Positions 35,401-50,400 of a stretch of 64,000 nucleotides of DNA are shown piece by piece (position 1 is the stretch's first letter; each line of letters begins with the position of its first letter). The notes beneath the pieces are model-generated. The model saw only the letters and a program-made list of their open reading frames with translations, was not told the DNA's origin and did not search any database. The DNA is taken from the NCBI RefSeq assembly GCF_014356525.2, contig NC_052506.1, positions 30,262,192 to 30,326,191 on the forward strand, given 5' to 3'. Both the position numbers and the translations under genes were made by a program. The stretch comes from Nilaparvata lugens. Its lineage: Eukaryota > Arthropoda > Insecta > Hemiptera > Delphacidae.

Positions 35401-38400
35401 AGCACACATCTTTCTGCCCAGGTCAGTCATGTCACCACTGATATCCAGCATTGAGGTGTCATCAGCATAACACACCACAGCCCAGACGTGGGCACTGCTT
35501 CAGTTCCGGGCAGATTATAGCCAAGTATCCAAGTGGACCCTAAACTCACATGGGAACCTCATGTGAAATATATAAGCACCAAGCTGTGCAGAGTAATCTT
35601 CTTACTGCGAGGTCTTGCCAATGAGGTATCGAGCAAATATTTAAGAAAAGCATATTTCTCATTTTCCCACAGCATAATGTCATACGGTTTGCTATTATGG
35701 GGTAATTCAGCACACATAGGCGATATTCTACTTCTGCAAAAGTAGGCCCTTAGAATTATCACTGTCTCTTCATACTTAGAACACTGCCACTGTTTGTTTA
35801 TGAATAGCAGAATTTTGACAGTAATCAATCTAGGCTATATATTCTGTTTCAATACACGCAAAGGAAAATCTGCACAGGTATGAAACTAGAGAGAATGTTC
35901 ATTCCCATACCACTAGGCAGATTAATATTCAACATAAGAGACTGTCAAAGTCATTGAACAGCTTTGAGATTGTTGGCCAAAAAAAATTTAATAAGCTGTC
36001 ACCTGAACTCCGAACTGCGCCTCTCAACAATATATTCAAGGTAATGATGTATGATTGGCTGGTACAAAACCCACTTTAAAAGCTGAACGAGTTCTTTGAT
36101 AGAAAAATGAATGTTTCTTGATTCATCTTCTTGTCGGAGATTAGAGTGTTATGAATATTATAGTATTACGTAACAGTCAGGTACTGTTTATTTATTTACA
36201 TTCGTTGACGTTGTGTCTTGCCTTCGTGGCCTACTGACAAGAAAGTATTAATTGTTATCATCCTCTAACTTGTCTACAAGCCTGGAAAAATACTCGTGGT
36301 CCTCAATTGTGTATGTCTCCAAGGTAGGCACTTGCATGTCCACCGAGGAGAATACAAGAATACAATATCTTTATTTGCCATTAAATAAGTTTATAGTAAA
36401 TAAACTAAAAAATATTATTCCAGAACATGTTATAAAAATAAAACCCTCAAAAGCACTTGAAACAAAAATTGAGAACTGGATCAAGACCGAAAATATTGCA
36501 GTCAAAATATTTTAATTCTAGGCATTGATCAATTCTTCATTTTCATGTTTTATTTAATTATTTCCCCTTTTACTACCTGAAAGTTGTCTCTCAAACTCAA
36601 TTCAATTTATATAATGCTATCCTGCACTGTATTTCAAATTCTTAATATTTCAAAATGAATATTTATTCAACGAATTATATTTTGTTTATGTTTATGCTAT
36701 GAACTACTTCACTATCATGTTTTTTCTTTTACTTTTTTGAAAGTGTATGCTAATTTTTTTTGAAGTGTTTGCTAAATTTTTTTGTTTCATACCGTTACTT
36801 TTTTCTATTTTTCTCAAATTGGAGTGCTTACTGAATGCTCGTTGCTAGCGCAAAAACTTCGTTTTGCTGGCAACGCCAATAATATTATTAGATTATTATT
36901 TAGTTTCAATGAAATCTTTTGTAATTTTGTTAGTAAATTTCTAATTTATGAAACTGAATTTTGTATTCCAAGTATTTGTGAATTATTTTATATGAGTTTG
37001 GCAAGAAAGAGTGGTCAAGTGGTGGGGGGGGGGAGTTTCGACATACTATGATACTTTCAGAGACGGGAGCATCCTTGCATCCCAAAGTCTGGACCCCATT
37101 GGAAAACCCTGAAACTCCGCCAGAGGCTTCACTGTGCCCAGCTAGTTCCAGTGACGGAGGGTCCAGGAGACCTCCCTTAGTCTGGAGCCTTCAGCTGACT
37201 GTAGACCGATAGGCCAGGCTACTTCCAGGGACGGATTCACCATAGGTGCTATGGTTCTCCCTGGTTGGCGGCTTTTTCCTTCACCATGATAACTAGCATC
37301 AAGCGGCGGTCGGTGCGATGCAGTACGGAGCGAGACCCGATCCCCAAAGGGTTCAAGGGTCAACTGAATCCCTCATGCACCAGCAACTGAGCACAGTCAC
37401 GCTAAATTAGAACGTTATTGAACCTTGATAACAAATGTTGCAAATTTCTAACAGTTGATGCGACACATATAAGGTATGAGCCAAGAATAAGGTGATAGCT
37501 GAGGTTTAGTTTCTTGAAATTTGAAAAACCTACTAATGGTGAATAACCGAAAATTAGGTTGAAAGTTTGGATGCTTGCAGAAAATTAACTCCACCGTTCC
37601 ACATATAGGCTACAAATACAAAGATAGCAAAGCCAGTTGAATCTACACATAACTATATTTTCCTATTTCAATATACAATAAGTTGATAATTATTAAGATA
37701 GAAAAAGACCTTACTCATGGAATGAGGAAAAATAGTTTTCATTATTGATAAAATCTTGGTCATTATCGTTAACTTTACTGGTGTAATACGGCGAGCATAA
37801 TTTGCTCACTCGACTCAAGTATTAAACACCATTAACTTGAGTGACGTCATTCATTACATGAATAATAACTTGAGTGTATTTCAACGAAGTTGCAAACACA
37901 ATATTTTTTATTGAGACATTAATATTGGTTGATGGCTGAACTTCCATTTTACAATCAAAACTTGCACAATTTTTAAAAATTGCTCCAGGTTGCGCGTATG
38001 TATATTATATTCAACAGTGATTAGGAAATGCCATCTAAAATAATCAATTCAAAAGCGGATGACAGTGCGATAACGTCATTAATCAGCGGTTAATCACGAT
38101 TAAATTTAATAGGCGCAAGTGCAATTGGCCTTAAGCTTGACAATATACCCGGCTAAATGTGATTTGAACAAAATCGTTTACACTTTCTTATCAAGGTGCA
38201 TCAATAAAAAGCTTCTCGAAACTTTCTACTGGTGACATTTTTCAAAGTGTTTTGATTTGGATACTATCAAATTACCAAAATGGGATGATTCTCTTAGGAA
38301 AAATATTTGTATTATTCTTACTTTTTGAAACATGAGCGCCTAAATTCAATCTTTGGGGTAGAACACTTCAGAACTGGTACCACATGAACTTTTGAAATGT

Positions 38401-41400
38401 TGATGTAAACTCTTCAAATTATTGTTTATCAAAGTACAAAGACAACTGTACTTGATTTTTCAGAATAACGGAGAGATTTCAGAGAAACTCAATGCAGTTT
38501 GAGAAATAATTAAAATTGGGTTTAAATGGAATCTGGAATATATTGATAATATTATTATCCAAAACGAAAAACTTGCACAAAATGCTACAAGTAAATGCAT
38601 TCTTTTTATTGCTTAAAGTTATTCTGATTGCATGAAGCTATTCCAATATACTAGATATTTCACTTTATTCGCTGGTATTCATAGACTTTTGAAAACACAG
38701 AAAAATGTCATTATTATTTTCTCAGAATAAATTTTGAGTGATTATTTAATGATTCACACGTTCTAAAATATAAATTCTATGAAACAATAGTAATCTGAAG
38801 CTGTCACGGTCTCTCCTCGATTGTAATCTGTTATAATATTCATATTCATCGTTATTATGATGAATATATTTTTCTATTCTCTAGAATGCATTTCTTATGC
38901 ATTTTGAAATATTGTAGGTCTATCTTAAATATTCAACTGAGGAAGCTTGTCTGGATAAAGCTATTTTGGGGGAGACAATGAACTAATCTACATTTCACAA
39001 ACTATGTTTTTTTCTTATGGCTTGCGCCATGCATTGAATTAAAAGAATTATAAAACAATAAAAATTAATGTATCACTCTTTTTTCAATTATTGGAGTTAA
39101 TCGAGAAATGCTCTTGTCTCGTTCTATAGTTTGTCTATCATCGTTTAATCCTATCATAATAATTTTATCTAATGTGAATCTTTAGTCATCGACCTGGTAT
39201 ATTAATTTTTCACTTGTGTTAAACTGATGAACATGTGCTACAAGTTACAATACACAGAACACAATGGATTCGTATTATGAGCGAGCAAATATCATTCATC
39301 TGATGTGAAATGAACCGTATCAATTCTTTCTGTACTGTATGATCATAATAATTATTGTTGATTGTGTTTATTTTTGTGGAGTAAAAAATAATTACGATTT
39401 TGAAACAAAATATACAATTTTATCCAATAGCCTAAGTGATGTATTCTTCATTTACAATAACACATTAAATAAATATGTTTCTATGGTAGCCTAAAGTTTC
39501 CTTTTAAAAAAGAATTTCTTTCAACTATTCAATACTGTACTTGAATCGAAATAAAAATCGTAGTACCCTTTTTTAAATTGTTTACTCACAACGTGTTTTG
39601 GCTATGATGCCATTATCATATTGATAATGTTGAATCAAACGAAATTTATTTATACTTATTTCTATTCAAGAGTAGCCCTAAAAAAATACAATTTGATGTA
39701 CTTGAATTGGTTCCCTTAACGACTAACTTAGTGGTAATTGATCAATCAATTGATGGTAAATTGGAAATTTGTAATAAATTAATCTACGATGTTGGATGTG
39801 TGAAATAAGAAAAAAAAATCTGGGGTTTCCTATAGTTAATAATTGCTTTACATTCCTACTCAAATAACACTTACGGAATGTTATCAGTTTTTTAGAATTT
39901 AGATAACATACCTAAAAAATAAAACGTGATCTAATCTGGTTCACATAACGATGTGGTTAGTCAACGGTTTTTGTAAGGATAGCTAACACTTATGAAAAAA
40001 TAATTATAATTAAATGCTGTCAACCACCCTGAAGACTTCTGCTACTGCAGATATTGAAAACAGAGTGAACAGTTAGAAGGAAATTCGATGAGAGCTACTA
40101 TTTGACAGACGAGGAATCGAACCCGGTACCTCCTAATTGCCGGTTAGGCACGCTTTAATCAATTACACATTTTCCCTGTCAACAGAACTCAACAATTTTC
40201 AAGTTGTTATAGATATTCTAATACCGGTATCACTATTATAGAACTTATAGAATGAATTCGTCAGATATTGCAAGAGAAAATGTGATTTTAGAATAAAGTA
40301 TGGGAATTGCGAGCTCAATTTTATCAAAAATGAATAAGCTTCAAACTTTCTATTTAGTATTTTTCTTTTAAAATTTTCATCAGTGGATGATTATAAAAAA
40401 TGTTTAGAGTTTTGGGCTGCATTAATATTGTGAATCTCTGAATAATTTGAATTATTGTCATGTTTAAAATGTGATTTTTGGTTGCAGAACTGTACGAGTG
40501 TGGCTGAAGCGGGACTCAGGCCAGTACTGGCCAAGCATCTGTCACTGCAGCACCTCTGCCCCCACCGCCCTCGACTACTGTGCTGAAACAAGGCAGTTGT
40601 TCATTGGTCGCGAAAATGGAATAATATCGGTAATAATTTTTCCAATTAAAAATCTATTAGATAATAAAATAGAGAACTGAGAAATCCTGAATTATGAGAA
40701 GCTGATCACAGTAGTATACACATAATAAACTCGATGAACAACTAGCGTGAGAAATATTCATTTCTCGATATGAATGAATGAATGAAATCATTTTAATCCT
40801 TTTTAACATATGCTCTTCTTAGCTCAGCTCTTTAAATAATCAATTATTCATTATTTTTTATAGATTTACTTTCTGTCATTATACTGATCGATTTTTTTAT
40901 CAAACAATAGAAGTACTCACTATATTCACATTCTCTTGTGTTTCATTTTCTTTGTCATGAATTTATGGAAGCAATACTGAATAACATGAAATATTCTACA
41001 TTAGAACATAAGGTATTCTTAGAAAGTAATTCTGGACTATCTCATTTATGAGTATATGAGACTACAATTTTGAAAATATCCCTCTTGTATTGTGAAATGT
41101 AGTCTTATTCATTTGTGTATTACATTTTTCATCACGCAAAGTATTTGTGATATTACTCCATCCAGATGTACGGAAATTTATCATTTCAGTTTATTTTTTT
41201 TTAATATTTAGGCTTGTTGAACATTTTTTGTATAGGCTTTTTCTATGAATAGTCGAAGTTGATCATAAAATATTCATCTGGCCAGGCACTTTCCTGAATA
41301 CAAAAATTAGAAATAGAAATATTTTATTAACATTTACTTTTTATCTTCATACAGTAATTCTTGGGCTTTTAAATATGAATTGATTCCTTAATCAAAGCAT

Positions 41401-44400
41401 CGATGTCTATTGTTAAATTAATTCACAATTGAAAATGACTTGAAAGTTCTAAACATTTTGAGTAAAAATAAATGTTATACGGGTACTTTGATTTTTAATT
41501 TCTATGTTCAGGTTATGTTATGTTTGAAGGAACAGATTCAAGGATTCAAAGGTTTAAAGCACCCCACACGTCAACGGGAGCTTATTGTGTGTCCCAAGTA
41601 CCTTAGTAGAGGTACTAGTGCTCGGCGACTGGCCGCCCTAGACTCAGCCTCTTGACCCACGTTTGTGCCTGGAGTTTCACCCATATCTGGTCTCTTGAGT
41701 TTTTTCTTTTTCCTCCTCCGAAACTCTGCAGGGTCAAAAGCCTCACCTCTCCCAAGAAGTTTTGCCTGAATGGCCGCCCTTCTTTGAGCAGTGGTGAGGC
41801 TTGGTCTCTCCACCCGCAAACTGCTCGGTTGTTCTATTGCATCCTCAGGCATTCCTGAAGATTCTTGCTTTTCTGCAAGAAAGCAAGATCATTCTCCCTC
41901 TCCAGTTGGGAAGGAGTGATTGAGCTCACGTCATCCATGTTGTGATCAGTAGAAGCCATTACAATGTTGATAGCCTCTACATAAGAGTGCAACGGTACCT
42001 CCTGTGTTCTTGAAGCACCCATTTCATATTGACGAACCTGCCCTGATGGGGCAGATCCCGATGGGTTTGAAGGCAAGGCAACTTCTGGAGTTGCCTTGGG
42101 GTTTGGTTTGATCATGTGGTTCACACGAACAGGTAGGGAAGTGGAGTCTCCCAGGCGGAGCCCCGCATGTTCAGGTAAGTAAGTTAGTTAGTTAGTTTAA
42201 TTTTTGTCACATTTAGTTGAGCAGAGCTCGCACAGCATGTGACACGTCAGAATTTTATACACATTCAAAAGAAACAATGCTTCGAGAGCCCACTCTACAG
42301 CCAACACCCGCTCAACAGAATACTTCAAAACAGTCAACAAGTGAGTAAGGACAAGCCTCAATGAGCATTTTTTAACTTCCCTAGCAAACTTCTCGTGGCT
42401 GTTATCCTTCAGGGCTTTGGGTAAATAGTTTAAAATCTTCATACCCGAATAGAATGGCGCCTTCTCAACCAATGTCAGCCTATGCACAAGATATCGAAGT
42501 AGCGAACCTCCTTGTCTAGTGTTATATGGGTGGGATATTATGTTGTCACAATAATTATTCTTATTCCTATGCGTATACACAGCAATCTCAAAAAAATACA
42601 ATGCATGCATTGTAAGCAGACCCAATCTTTTAAATATGGGTTTACATGAGTGCCTTACGCTAATACCTTCAATTATTCGCAGCGCTTTCTTCTGAATTTT
42701 AAATATTATATTCAGATATCCTGTGGTGCCTCCCCAAAATATCACACTATAACGGACTTGGGACATGAAGTACCCATGATAGACCGCAAGAGCTGTTTTT
42801 CTGTTTGAAATATTCCTCAAGGTCTTCAAAGCAAATAGTGCATGGGACAACTTTCTTCTAAGGCTTTTAATTTCCGATTCCCACTTTAGGTTGGACTGCA
42901 GCTCCAGACCCAAAAACTTAGTTCCATTAGCAAGGTTAAATACTACAGGAGGGCGCCCGGAATCTTGCAGGCACCGTTAGAGACACCATATAAAAGCACC
43001 ACCCATCCACATCACACCTTGAATTGGCATAAGAAGAAGTAAGAATATGGCCAAGGAAGGCTGACAAATAGAAAAAGAAAGAAAGAATGGCACAAAACTA
43101 AATCAATGGAAAAGTGTCATTCTAGAAATAAAAAGGTTTTTGAAGAAGGGCACTTGAAAGGGGGTCCCTTTTAGTTGCCTCTTACGACAAGCAGGGATAC
43201 TGAGGGTGTATTCTGGTTTTCAACAAATTCTTAAGTACGATGTTCGACTCAAAGGTTGGTTGTTCCCCTACCCATAGGGGGCTTCTATGCTCATACAAGT
43301 AGCTCTAAACATGGAAGTTAACTCTCCTGAACATTTGGAACATATTAGATAGAAAGTTGAGAGAATACAATGCTCTTAAATGCTCGATGCAAACTAAACC
43401 ACAAATTTTCCTTAACGTGAAAACTCTGTTTCCGATGCTTGATCATTTCTGAAAATATATTTTCTCAATGCGTTTTGTTTTCGTTACAGGAGTTCCGGTT
43501 GGAAGAAGACTTCAACCGTATGAATCTGGTGAGGGACATAATTGCACACCAAGGCCGAGTTACCGCTATACACTTCTCGTTGACATTGGACTGGCTGCTC
43601 AGCATAGGCCGTGACAAAATCTTCTATCTGCACTGCACGGAGACCGGTCGAGCCATTTCCAACTTCACAAACGCCAATGCTTGGCTCACTGCACTTGTGT
43701 ATCCTTTCGCCACCCTTTTTCAATTTCATGTATCATCAATGCTCTGCTTAGTATTTCCATTCAAAAATCACTCTTAGTAAACTCATGCAGTAACTGTAAT
43801 TAGTTTATAACGTTAACGCTTTGCTTCATGAAGCTTTAATTAACTTTGTTATACGAGTACACTATGTATATGGATCGAACCGTTTGTTGATTCACATAAA
43901 CTATAGTAATTGTGTACGTTCTGTGTATAGTAAATTGTTCCAGTTCCAATTGTAAATTGTTCCATCCCGTGACTAGTGCAAAATGTTCCCATGGAACGCC
44001 ATTTCAAAATCGTTGGTTCAAGCTTTTGGCGCGCACATATAAAGTTGATTTACACTAAAATGTGTCATTTACTAGCTGCGTGAATGAAGAAAGGCTGTTT
44101 TTCAAACTTACCGTCTAGAAAAGTGTGCATTCCTTTTATTCCATTAGTCTCAAATTTTCTATAGAAAAAAATTCATTTAATGAATTGTTATCAAACATCA
44201 TATTATTGGTTATGTATTCTATGGCTATGCTATGGTAAACAAACTATCAGCGCATGCGCAGAGAAGCAAGCAGACTAGAATAATCGACCGATGAGAGCTC
44301 AGATAGTTGGAACTGTACCAGGTCGGACAATTTACTACACTTCGACTGTGGGGCAGGATTTTGGAACTGGAACTGGTTTCTGGAACAGAATCTGTCAAAA

Positions 44401-47400
44401 CTCTTCCCATGGAACGCGGAATTTTTTTACCTGGTAAATTGTGAATCGGACAATTTACCACATTCCATGTATACAGAACGGGCCCATTATCTATAACCAA
44501 AGCATTTAGTAATTTTAGATTTTGATAATTCATGAATTACTCTTACAAATGTACTCGCATTTTTTATAGATAACCATAGGGAAAATATAACATAATGCTT
44601 ATGCTGTCTTTTCTCTATAACATAACAGAGTTATTCAGTGAAACGGGATAATTTCGTAAATATTTGTCAAAAATCTTTTTAAACCGAGGGAACTAAAGTA
44701 CATGAATAAGATACGATACAATATTCTTAGATAAGTAAAAAAATTGAATTATAAAAGTTTCATTTATCCACAAAGAAGTGATTCGCTAGCTGCTGAATAG
44801 GGTGAATGAAGTGGCCATCACAAGCAATAACTTGACCTGTTCTCCTGATTCCCGATTCACCCATTTGTCACTCCTCTTTAAGAGAGAACTATAACTCTAC
44901 AAAAACAAAACACATGATGCATGAAAATAAATTATTTTTAATCAGTGGTTTTAGAAGTGGTCTTCCTCACAGTCAAGACAGTCATATCGCACATAAAGAA
45001 ATGAGACCCTAGTTTTGCTTGAATGAAAATCATTTCCCCGCAGTTCCGAACTCACCTAAAACTGTGGGTACACTCATTTCTCAACACACCCCCCCCCCAA
45101 ACCCATATTCAGGGCAGTTGACACCATCCTTAGCCAATCAGATCCATTGAAGCCCTCAGCAATGAATTGTGACTAAATAGCTGCAATGCCTGTATTCAAG
45201 CTGCGGAAGTCATGTCAAATATCCAGGCCAGGCTCCAAGAATGGCTTGATGAGAGGTCATTCGTGCACTCTACTTACCTAAAATTTGTCTTTGAATCTGA
45301 AGGATCGGAATGATCTTTCGTTTCAAAATGGTTATACCTCGGTGATTTTTTTTATTTGTAATAATTGTTTTTATTCATTGAGTGAATTAAACAAATAAAT
45401 AAGCTTTATTGACATTCTTTACAGAACAAAAGCCTCTCATACGAGGTAAATAATAGTTGACGAAATTACAATTTTCATTTACATACAGCTTGTTATTACT
45501 CGTCGATTATCCTCTTTCATGTTTCTCTATATCTGGCTACGGTGAGCCACATATCTCCCACGCTCTGTGCCATCTCGTCCCTCAAGCTGGACACCCCCTT
45601 CTTCTGGTTCAGTCAAGCGGTATCCAATCAGTGCAGTTCTTCACCCACCGCTCCGCTGACATTCTTGACACGTGGCCGGCCCATCTCCATTTGATGAGGT
45701 GTGCTTCTTTTTGCAGATACTTCACCTTGACCTGTCTCAAAATTTCGGTGTTCCTGGTTCTCTGGTGCAAGCGCAGATCTAGAATGCTCCTTGTCATCCT
45801 TGTTTGTGTTGTCTCCAGTCTCCTGTCTAGTTGAGCTGTGAGTGACCAGGTCTGAGCTTCATACAAAATTGATGGGTACACACATTTCCTCAACGCTTTT
45901 TCTTTGAGCCCAATACTTCTGCCAACTCTTTTTTATTCGGTGGCTCATCTCTTTTGCTCCACGGTTTTCAAATGAAAGCAGCTGACCTAGGTAAATGTAT
46001 TACACCACATAGTCTATCTCTCCACAAGTAAACAAATAGGCTACAATTTTCATAAAATAAAAAACAGGATATAACCCAAAACATCTATTTCTTAATTTTG
46101 TCTTGAATAGTCCATATTCATTTTCATACCAAACTATTAGAATCTGAAAATTCCACATCAGAATAAAACTATCAGTTTTAATTTTGGATAGGTTGATGAT
46201 TAAATTTCCGAAAAAAACATAAAACAAACTTCAATTACTCTATAAAATCAACAACTTATAGTTATTACTTTGAGCAACAGCTTCAGCAAATCATCCCGTT
46301 TCCTTGGATAACTCTGTATTTGCATAATATCTTATGGCACGAGGGTGGTACCGGTACATATTGTGATGCACGAAATCATCCTTGACTGTGCTGTACTCAG
46401 ATTCGACTCGAGGTCGAAGTTTGCATTCGTGGGCGACTACTCGGGCGTCATCACGATGCTGAAGCTGGACGCGAGCGGCGCGAAGGTGTCGACCACCTTG
46501 AAGGGCCACACTGGCAGCATCCGCGCCCTCGCCTGGGACCCCGCCCATCAGCGCCTCTTCTCCGGCAGCTTCGACCAGTCGGTCATCGTCTGGGACATTG
46601 GCGGGCGGCAGGGCACCGCCTACGAGCTGCAGGGCCATCAGTTAGTATCCTTTGTATTCCACTATATATTCCCATTGTTTTGTATTAGTATAAATAACTT
46701 AGATAATTATTTGAAGATATTTAGCGAAAGTATCCAACCTATAAAATCTAACTATCATGTGATTAACTGAAGAAATGTTGCTCAATCTTGAGCATAATGT
46801 TTGTTGTTCAAACTGAGCAACATATTATGCTTCATGTTGGTATGAACATTATAGTTTGGAGATATGAATATGCGAATCGGAACCAATTTTCACATTCTTG
46901 CTCATCTTCCGAATTGCCTAGAATATTGAAAATTCATTGGTAGAACAATATAAACAATGCACTGAATAAGGAAAGCCTTTCAATAGCCAATAGCTATGGA
47001 CCATATGACTAGTTCACGTTTATTGTGTGAGGAACCGTTAGGTGCTTCCTTTTTTTATTTGCAGACTGTATCATCAAAACAAGTCAAGCTTCTCCTCATT
47101 AAAATTAATGAAAATATGTATGAGTATTATTACCAGTTGAAAAAGTACCAGCATCTATCAATCAAAAGTTGAAATTTACTCTGGTACTTAGATGCTCGTA
47201 TCTATTAGGCATTTTACGAGAAATTTATTTTATCCAACCTACGCCAGATGTAAGCTGGTCGAAAAAACTCAATTGATTGTTTCAATTGAAAGCTCAATTA
47301 TTGATAGTTTCGTTATAATTAGCTATAAATATCTCTCACTTTTTCACAATTTCTCTAGTCATGGTAAGAACCCATCCAACTTTCTTCGGCTGATTTTAAG

Positions 47401-50400
47401 TTACTCTTGCTGCTCCTTCATGTTAAATTTTAAACGAATTTTAAGTAAAAAAATATTATGATGTAAGAATTCTTTAGGAATTAACTGATTGAACTTTTGA
47501 CTCACTTGGAAACATCATTACACATTATTTTGCGTAAGGTATTACTGTAATACTATTGAAATATAATATATATTCAATTTGGAATATTATTTATTTTTCA
47601 GGAGTAAAGTTACCTCGCTGGGCTACATTTTCCATAAGAACTTGCTGATTTCTGGTGGAGAAGATTCCGTTCTTGTATTTTGGGATATGAATGCTCAACG
47701 TAAAGAGGTGAGCCTTATTCATGTTATGTATCATAAATATCTTTATTCATGTTATGTATCATAAGTAGCCTCATTCATGTTAGGTATTATAAGTTAAGGG
47801 GAGAAAATGAAAACAACAGAGTAGATGTCATTATTTGCTTTGGCAGAGTTAGACCAAGCGAACAATCAATCTGTCATCTTTCACAGATTTTCGTGTGTAT
47901 GTTTTTCTTTTTCAAAGTTGAAGAAGAAAATTTCAACCTGTATGCTTCATCTATTACTTTAGAGTGTATAATGTGGTCTATGGTGATGAACAACACTCTA
48001 TGTCGGGTTCTCATTCAAATAGAAAAATGTTCATATAGCAGATAACCAGTCATATTGTTTAAATTTGCTTAACATTTTCCACTATTGTAAAAGAAACTCT
48101 CAACATGCGTGTATCACTTGAGTGGCTAATAGGGCTTATTTCGACGAACAACTTCTCATCCACAAATAAATGATCATATAAAAGAGAACCAAAAAACCAA
48201 GGTAATTTCTCTAATTACAACCGCCTTCAAGGGTTGGTGGACTACTCAAAATCATTCATTAGTAACCAGGTAATCAGGCCAATCAATTTTGGTCGGCCAA
48301 CCGTTATTATAATACGCCAATATAAGTTTCTTTGGATACAGTGTTTTGAAGTAGTTTCTTCCCTGATCATTTGAAAATCTTTATTCCTTTCTAGATTTCA
48401 ATGGGTTACCGGTTACCATCTTTTAATTTAAATCTTGGGTCTAGATTTCTCATTTTTCGATTCTCAATCGCTTATCTTCATGTAGTCTGTGCTGTGTCAG
48501 TTTATTCATGTATTTTTTCTTGGCTTCAACTTCATTTTTCTCAGTAAATCAATAATTATTATTTATTTATTGCTCTTGACATCTTGAAATGAATTGATTT
48601 AGACTTTTCTTTGCACACAGACACGATAACCCATGTGGAGAATATTTATTCTTCGTTTTACATAACTAACACTCTGTATCATTGTACAGGAAGTAAATTA
48701 AATTGAATTTGTTGTGGCATAGACAAATGTAACTTGGATTGATGTGTTGAGCAGACACCAGATTGGGTGGAGAGCAACACTTGCCAGCTGTGCGGCCGGC
48801 CGTTCTTCTGGAATGTGCGCGCCATGATGGACCAGCGCCAGATCGGCCTGCGTCAGCATCACTGTCGCGCGTGCGGCCGCGCCATCTGCGACCGGTGCAG
48901 TGTGCGGCGCGACACCATTCCGCAGCTCGGCTTCGAGTTCCCGGTGCGCGTCTGCGACCCCTGCCACGTCCAGCTCAAGGATGTCGAGTCAGTATTTATC
49001 CAAGTTTATTTGAAAAATTAAATACTTCAAATTGGTTTGTGTAATTGTCTTGCATTAGTTTTAAACATTAATTTTTAAATTAATTTTATTTGTTGAATGA
49101 GTTTGAAAAATAAACCATCAACTTCCCATTTATCCAGTTCATGGAATTGTTTTATAGGATAACTAAAAGTTACTACCCATATAGCTTAGGCTACTAATTG
49201 AAAAAAATAGGTGATTGAATATGAATATGTTGCAAGCAATTTATTAAGAAGTTTAGAATTCAGGGATTCTTTGCACTTTTTTACCGTACTAGCCTCCCAT
49301 TCTAATAATACGTTGTATTATTGGTTTTCTGTTTAATGCAAAATGTGCTACTCACGTGCTTATACGTGCCTGTATGCCTACAATTAGGCCTATACCTTAA
49401 GTGTCCTATTTGTTTGCATTGACAGCAAACTGACTTAGTATCAACTGTTGAAGATTTCATTGAGGTACACTCCTTTTGTACAGTAATCCCAGTCGCGACC
49501 TTACCGTGGTGCTCACGAGCTTGAGGAGATTTTTCCAACTCTTCCTCCTCAGATTTTATTATTTCATACTGTCGAGCTAATATAAGTAGGTCATCAACAT
49601 TATTCACTTCAGATTCTCGGATATACAATTTGTTTCGAGGTAATAAGTTTTTATAGTCGTTGTACTTTACTCCTAATAGTGAATTCACTTCTCCTCCTCA
49701 TGAGAGTTAAGAGTTCCTCTGTATACTCATATATTGTTTCACCATACCGTTGTCTTCGGGCCAATATCTGCTTTTCGAGGTCCTCTTCATATGTGCGAGG
49801 GTAGTATCGAACTTTCAAATCCGCCACGAAGTCATCCCAACGTTTCCACTCCTCACGGCGATTTCTCATCCATAGGCAGCTTCTACCTTCTAGTATCTCC
49901 GGTAAAGCAAAAAATAGTTGTCATTTAGCCCATTAGACTTGTAGCCTCTCCATGAAGCAAGGTGCGTCACCTTGTCCATCAAATGACAGTCTCCAACCTC
50001 GGACTATATCGCATACCGCGCCTGGGTCCATGCATGAGTTATCATTCTCTGCGGCATCTTGGTTCATCTTGGTCGCTGGGATCGCTCATATTTTGCGCTG
50101 TATTGCCCTCACTCGTAGCCCCACGCGTGGGCGTCAGTTTTATCACGTATCTAGGTACGTGACCTGGATTTATGGATATCCTGGATGTTCCTTCCAGTCG
50201 GCTAGCTTCAGAAGGTTTGTGGTGGGGCCAGGAGGTGAGGGTTGGACAGCCTGGTGTTTTCTCCGCCACGCGCGATTCTTGTTGCCCGGTTGAAAAATGC
50301 GCGGACGAGCACCCTTATTTCTTCCCTGAGAAGACTTTCTAAAAGGAGATGCGATTTGCGGCCGGAGAACGCCACTGCTTAACAGCCGAGGTCGTTCCCC

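Larger units (their letters stand above)
32479..40487 (+). other. Wdfy2-like intron 1 (8.0 kb)
   Basis: GT-AG bounded. It contains two LINE fragments back to back (34660-36080), a GC-rich patch at 37030-37400, a repeat copy at 39548 and a SINE head at 40105. The rest is AT-rich with no exon-like feature on either strand. Confidence 0.8.

Noticed and set aside
36252..36515. 87-codon + strand frame ending in [16 protein letters not shown]
   Set aside because: Slightly LINE-tail-like but without a diagnostic motif; not enough to annotate.
46291..46638. 115-codon - strand open frame over Wdfy2-like exon 4
   Set aside because: Shadow of the G/C-ending codons of the real exon; the + strand product matches a known family.
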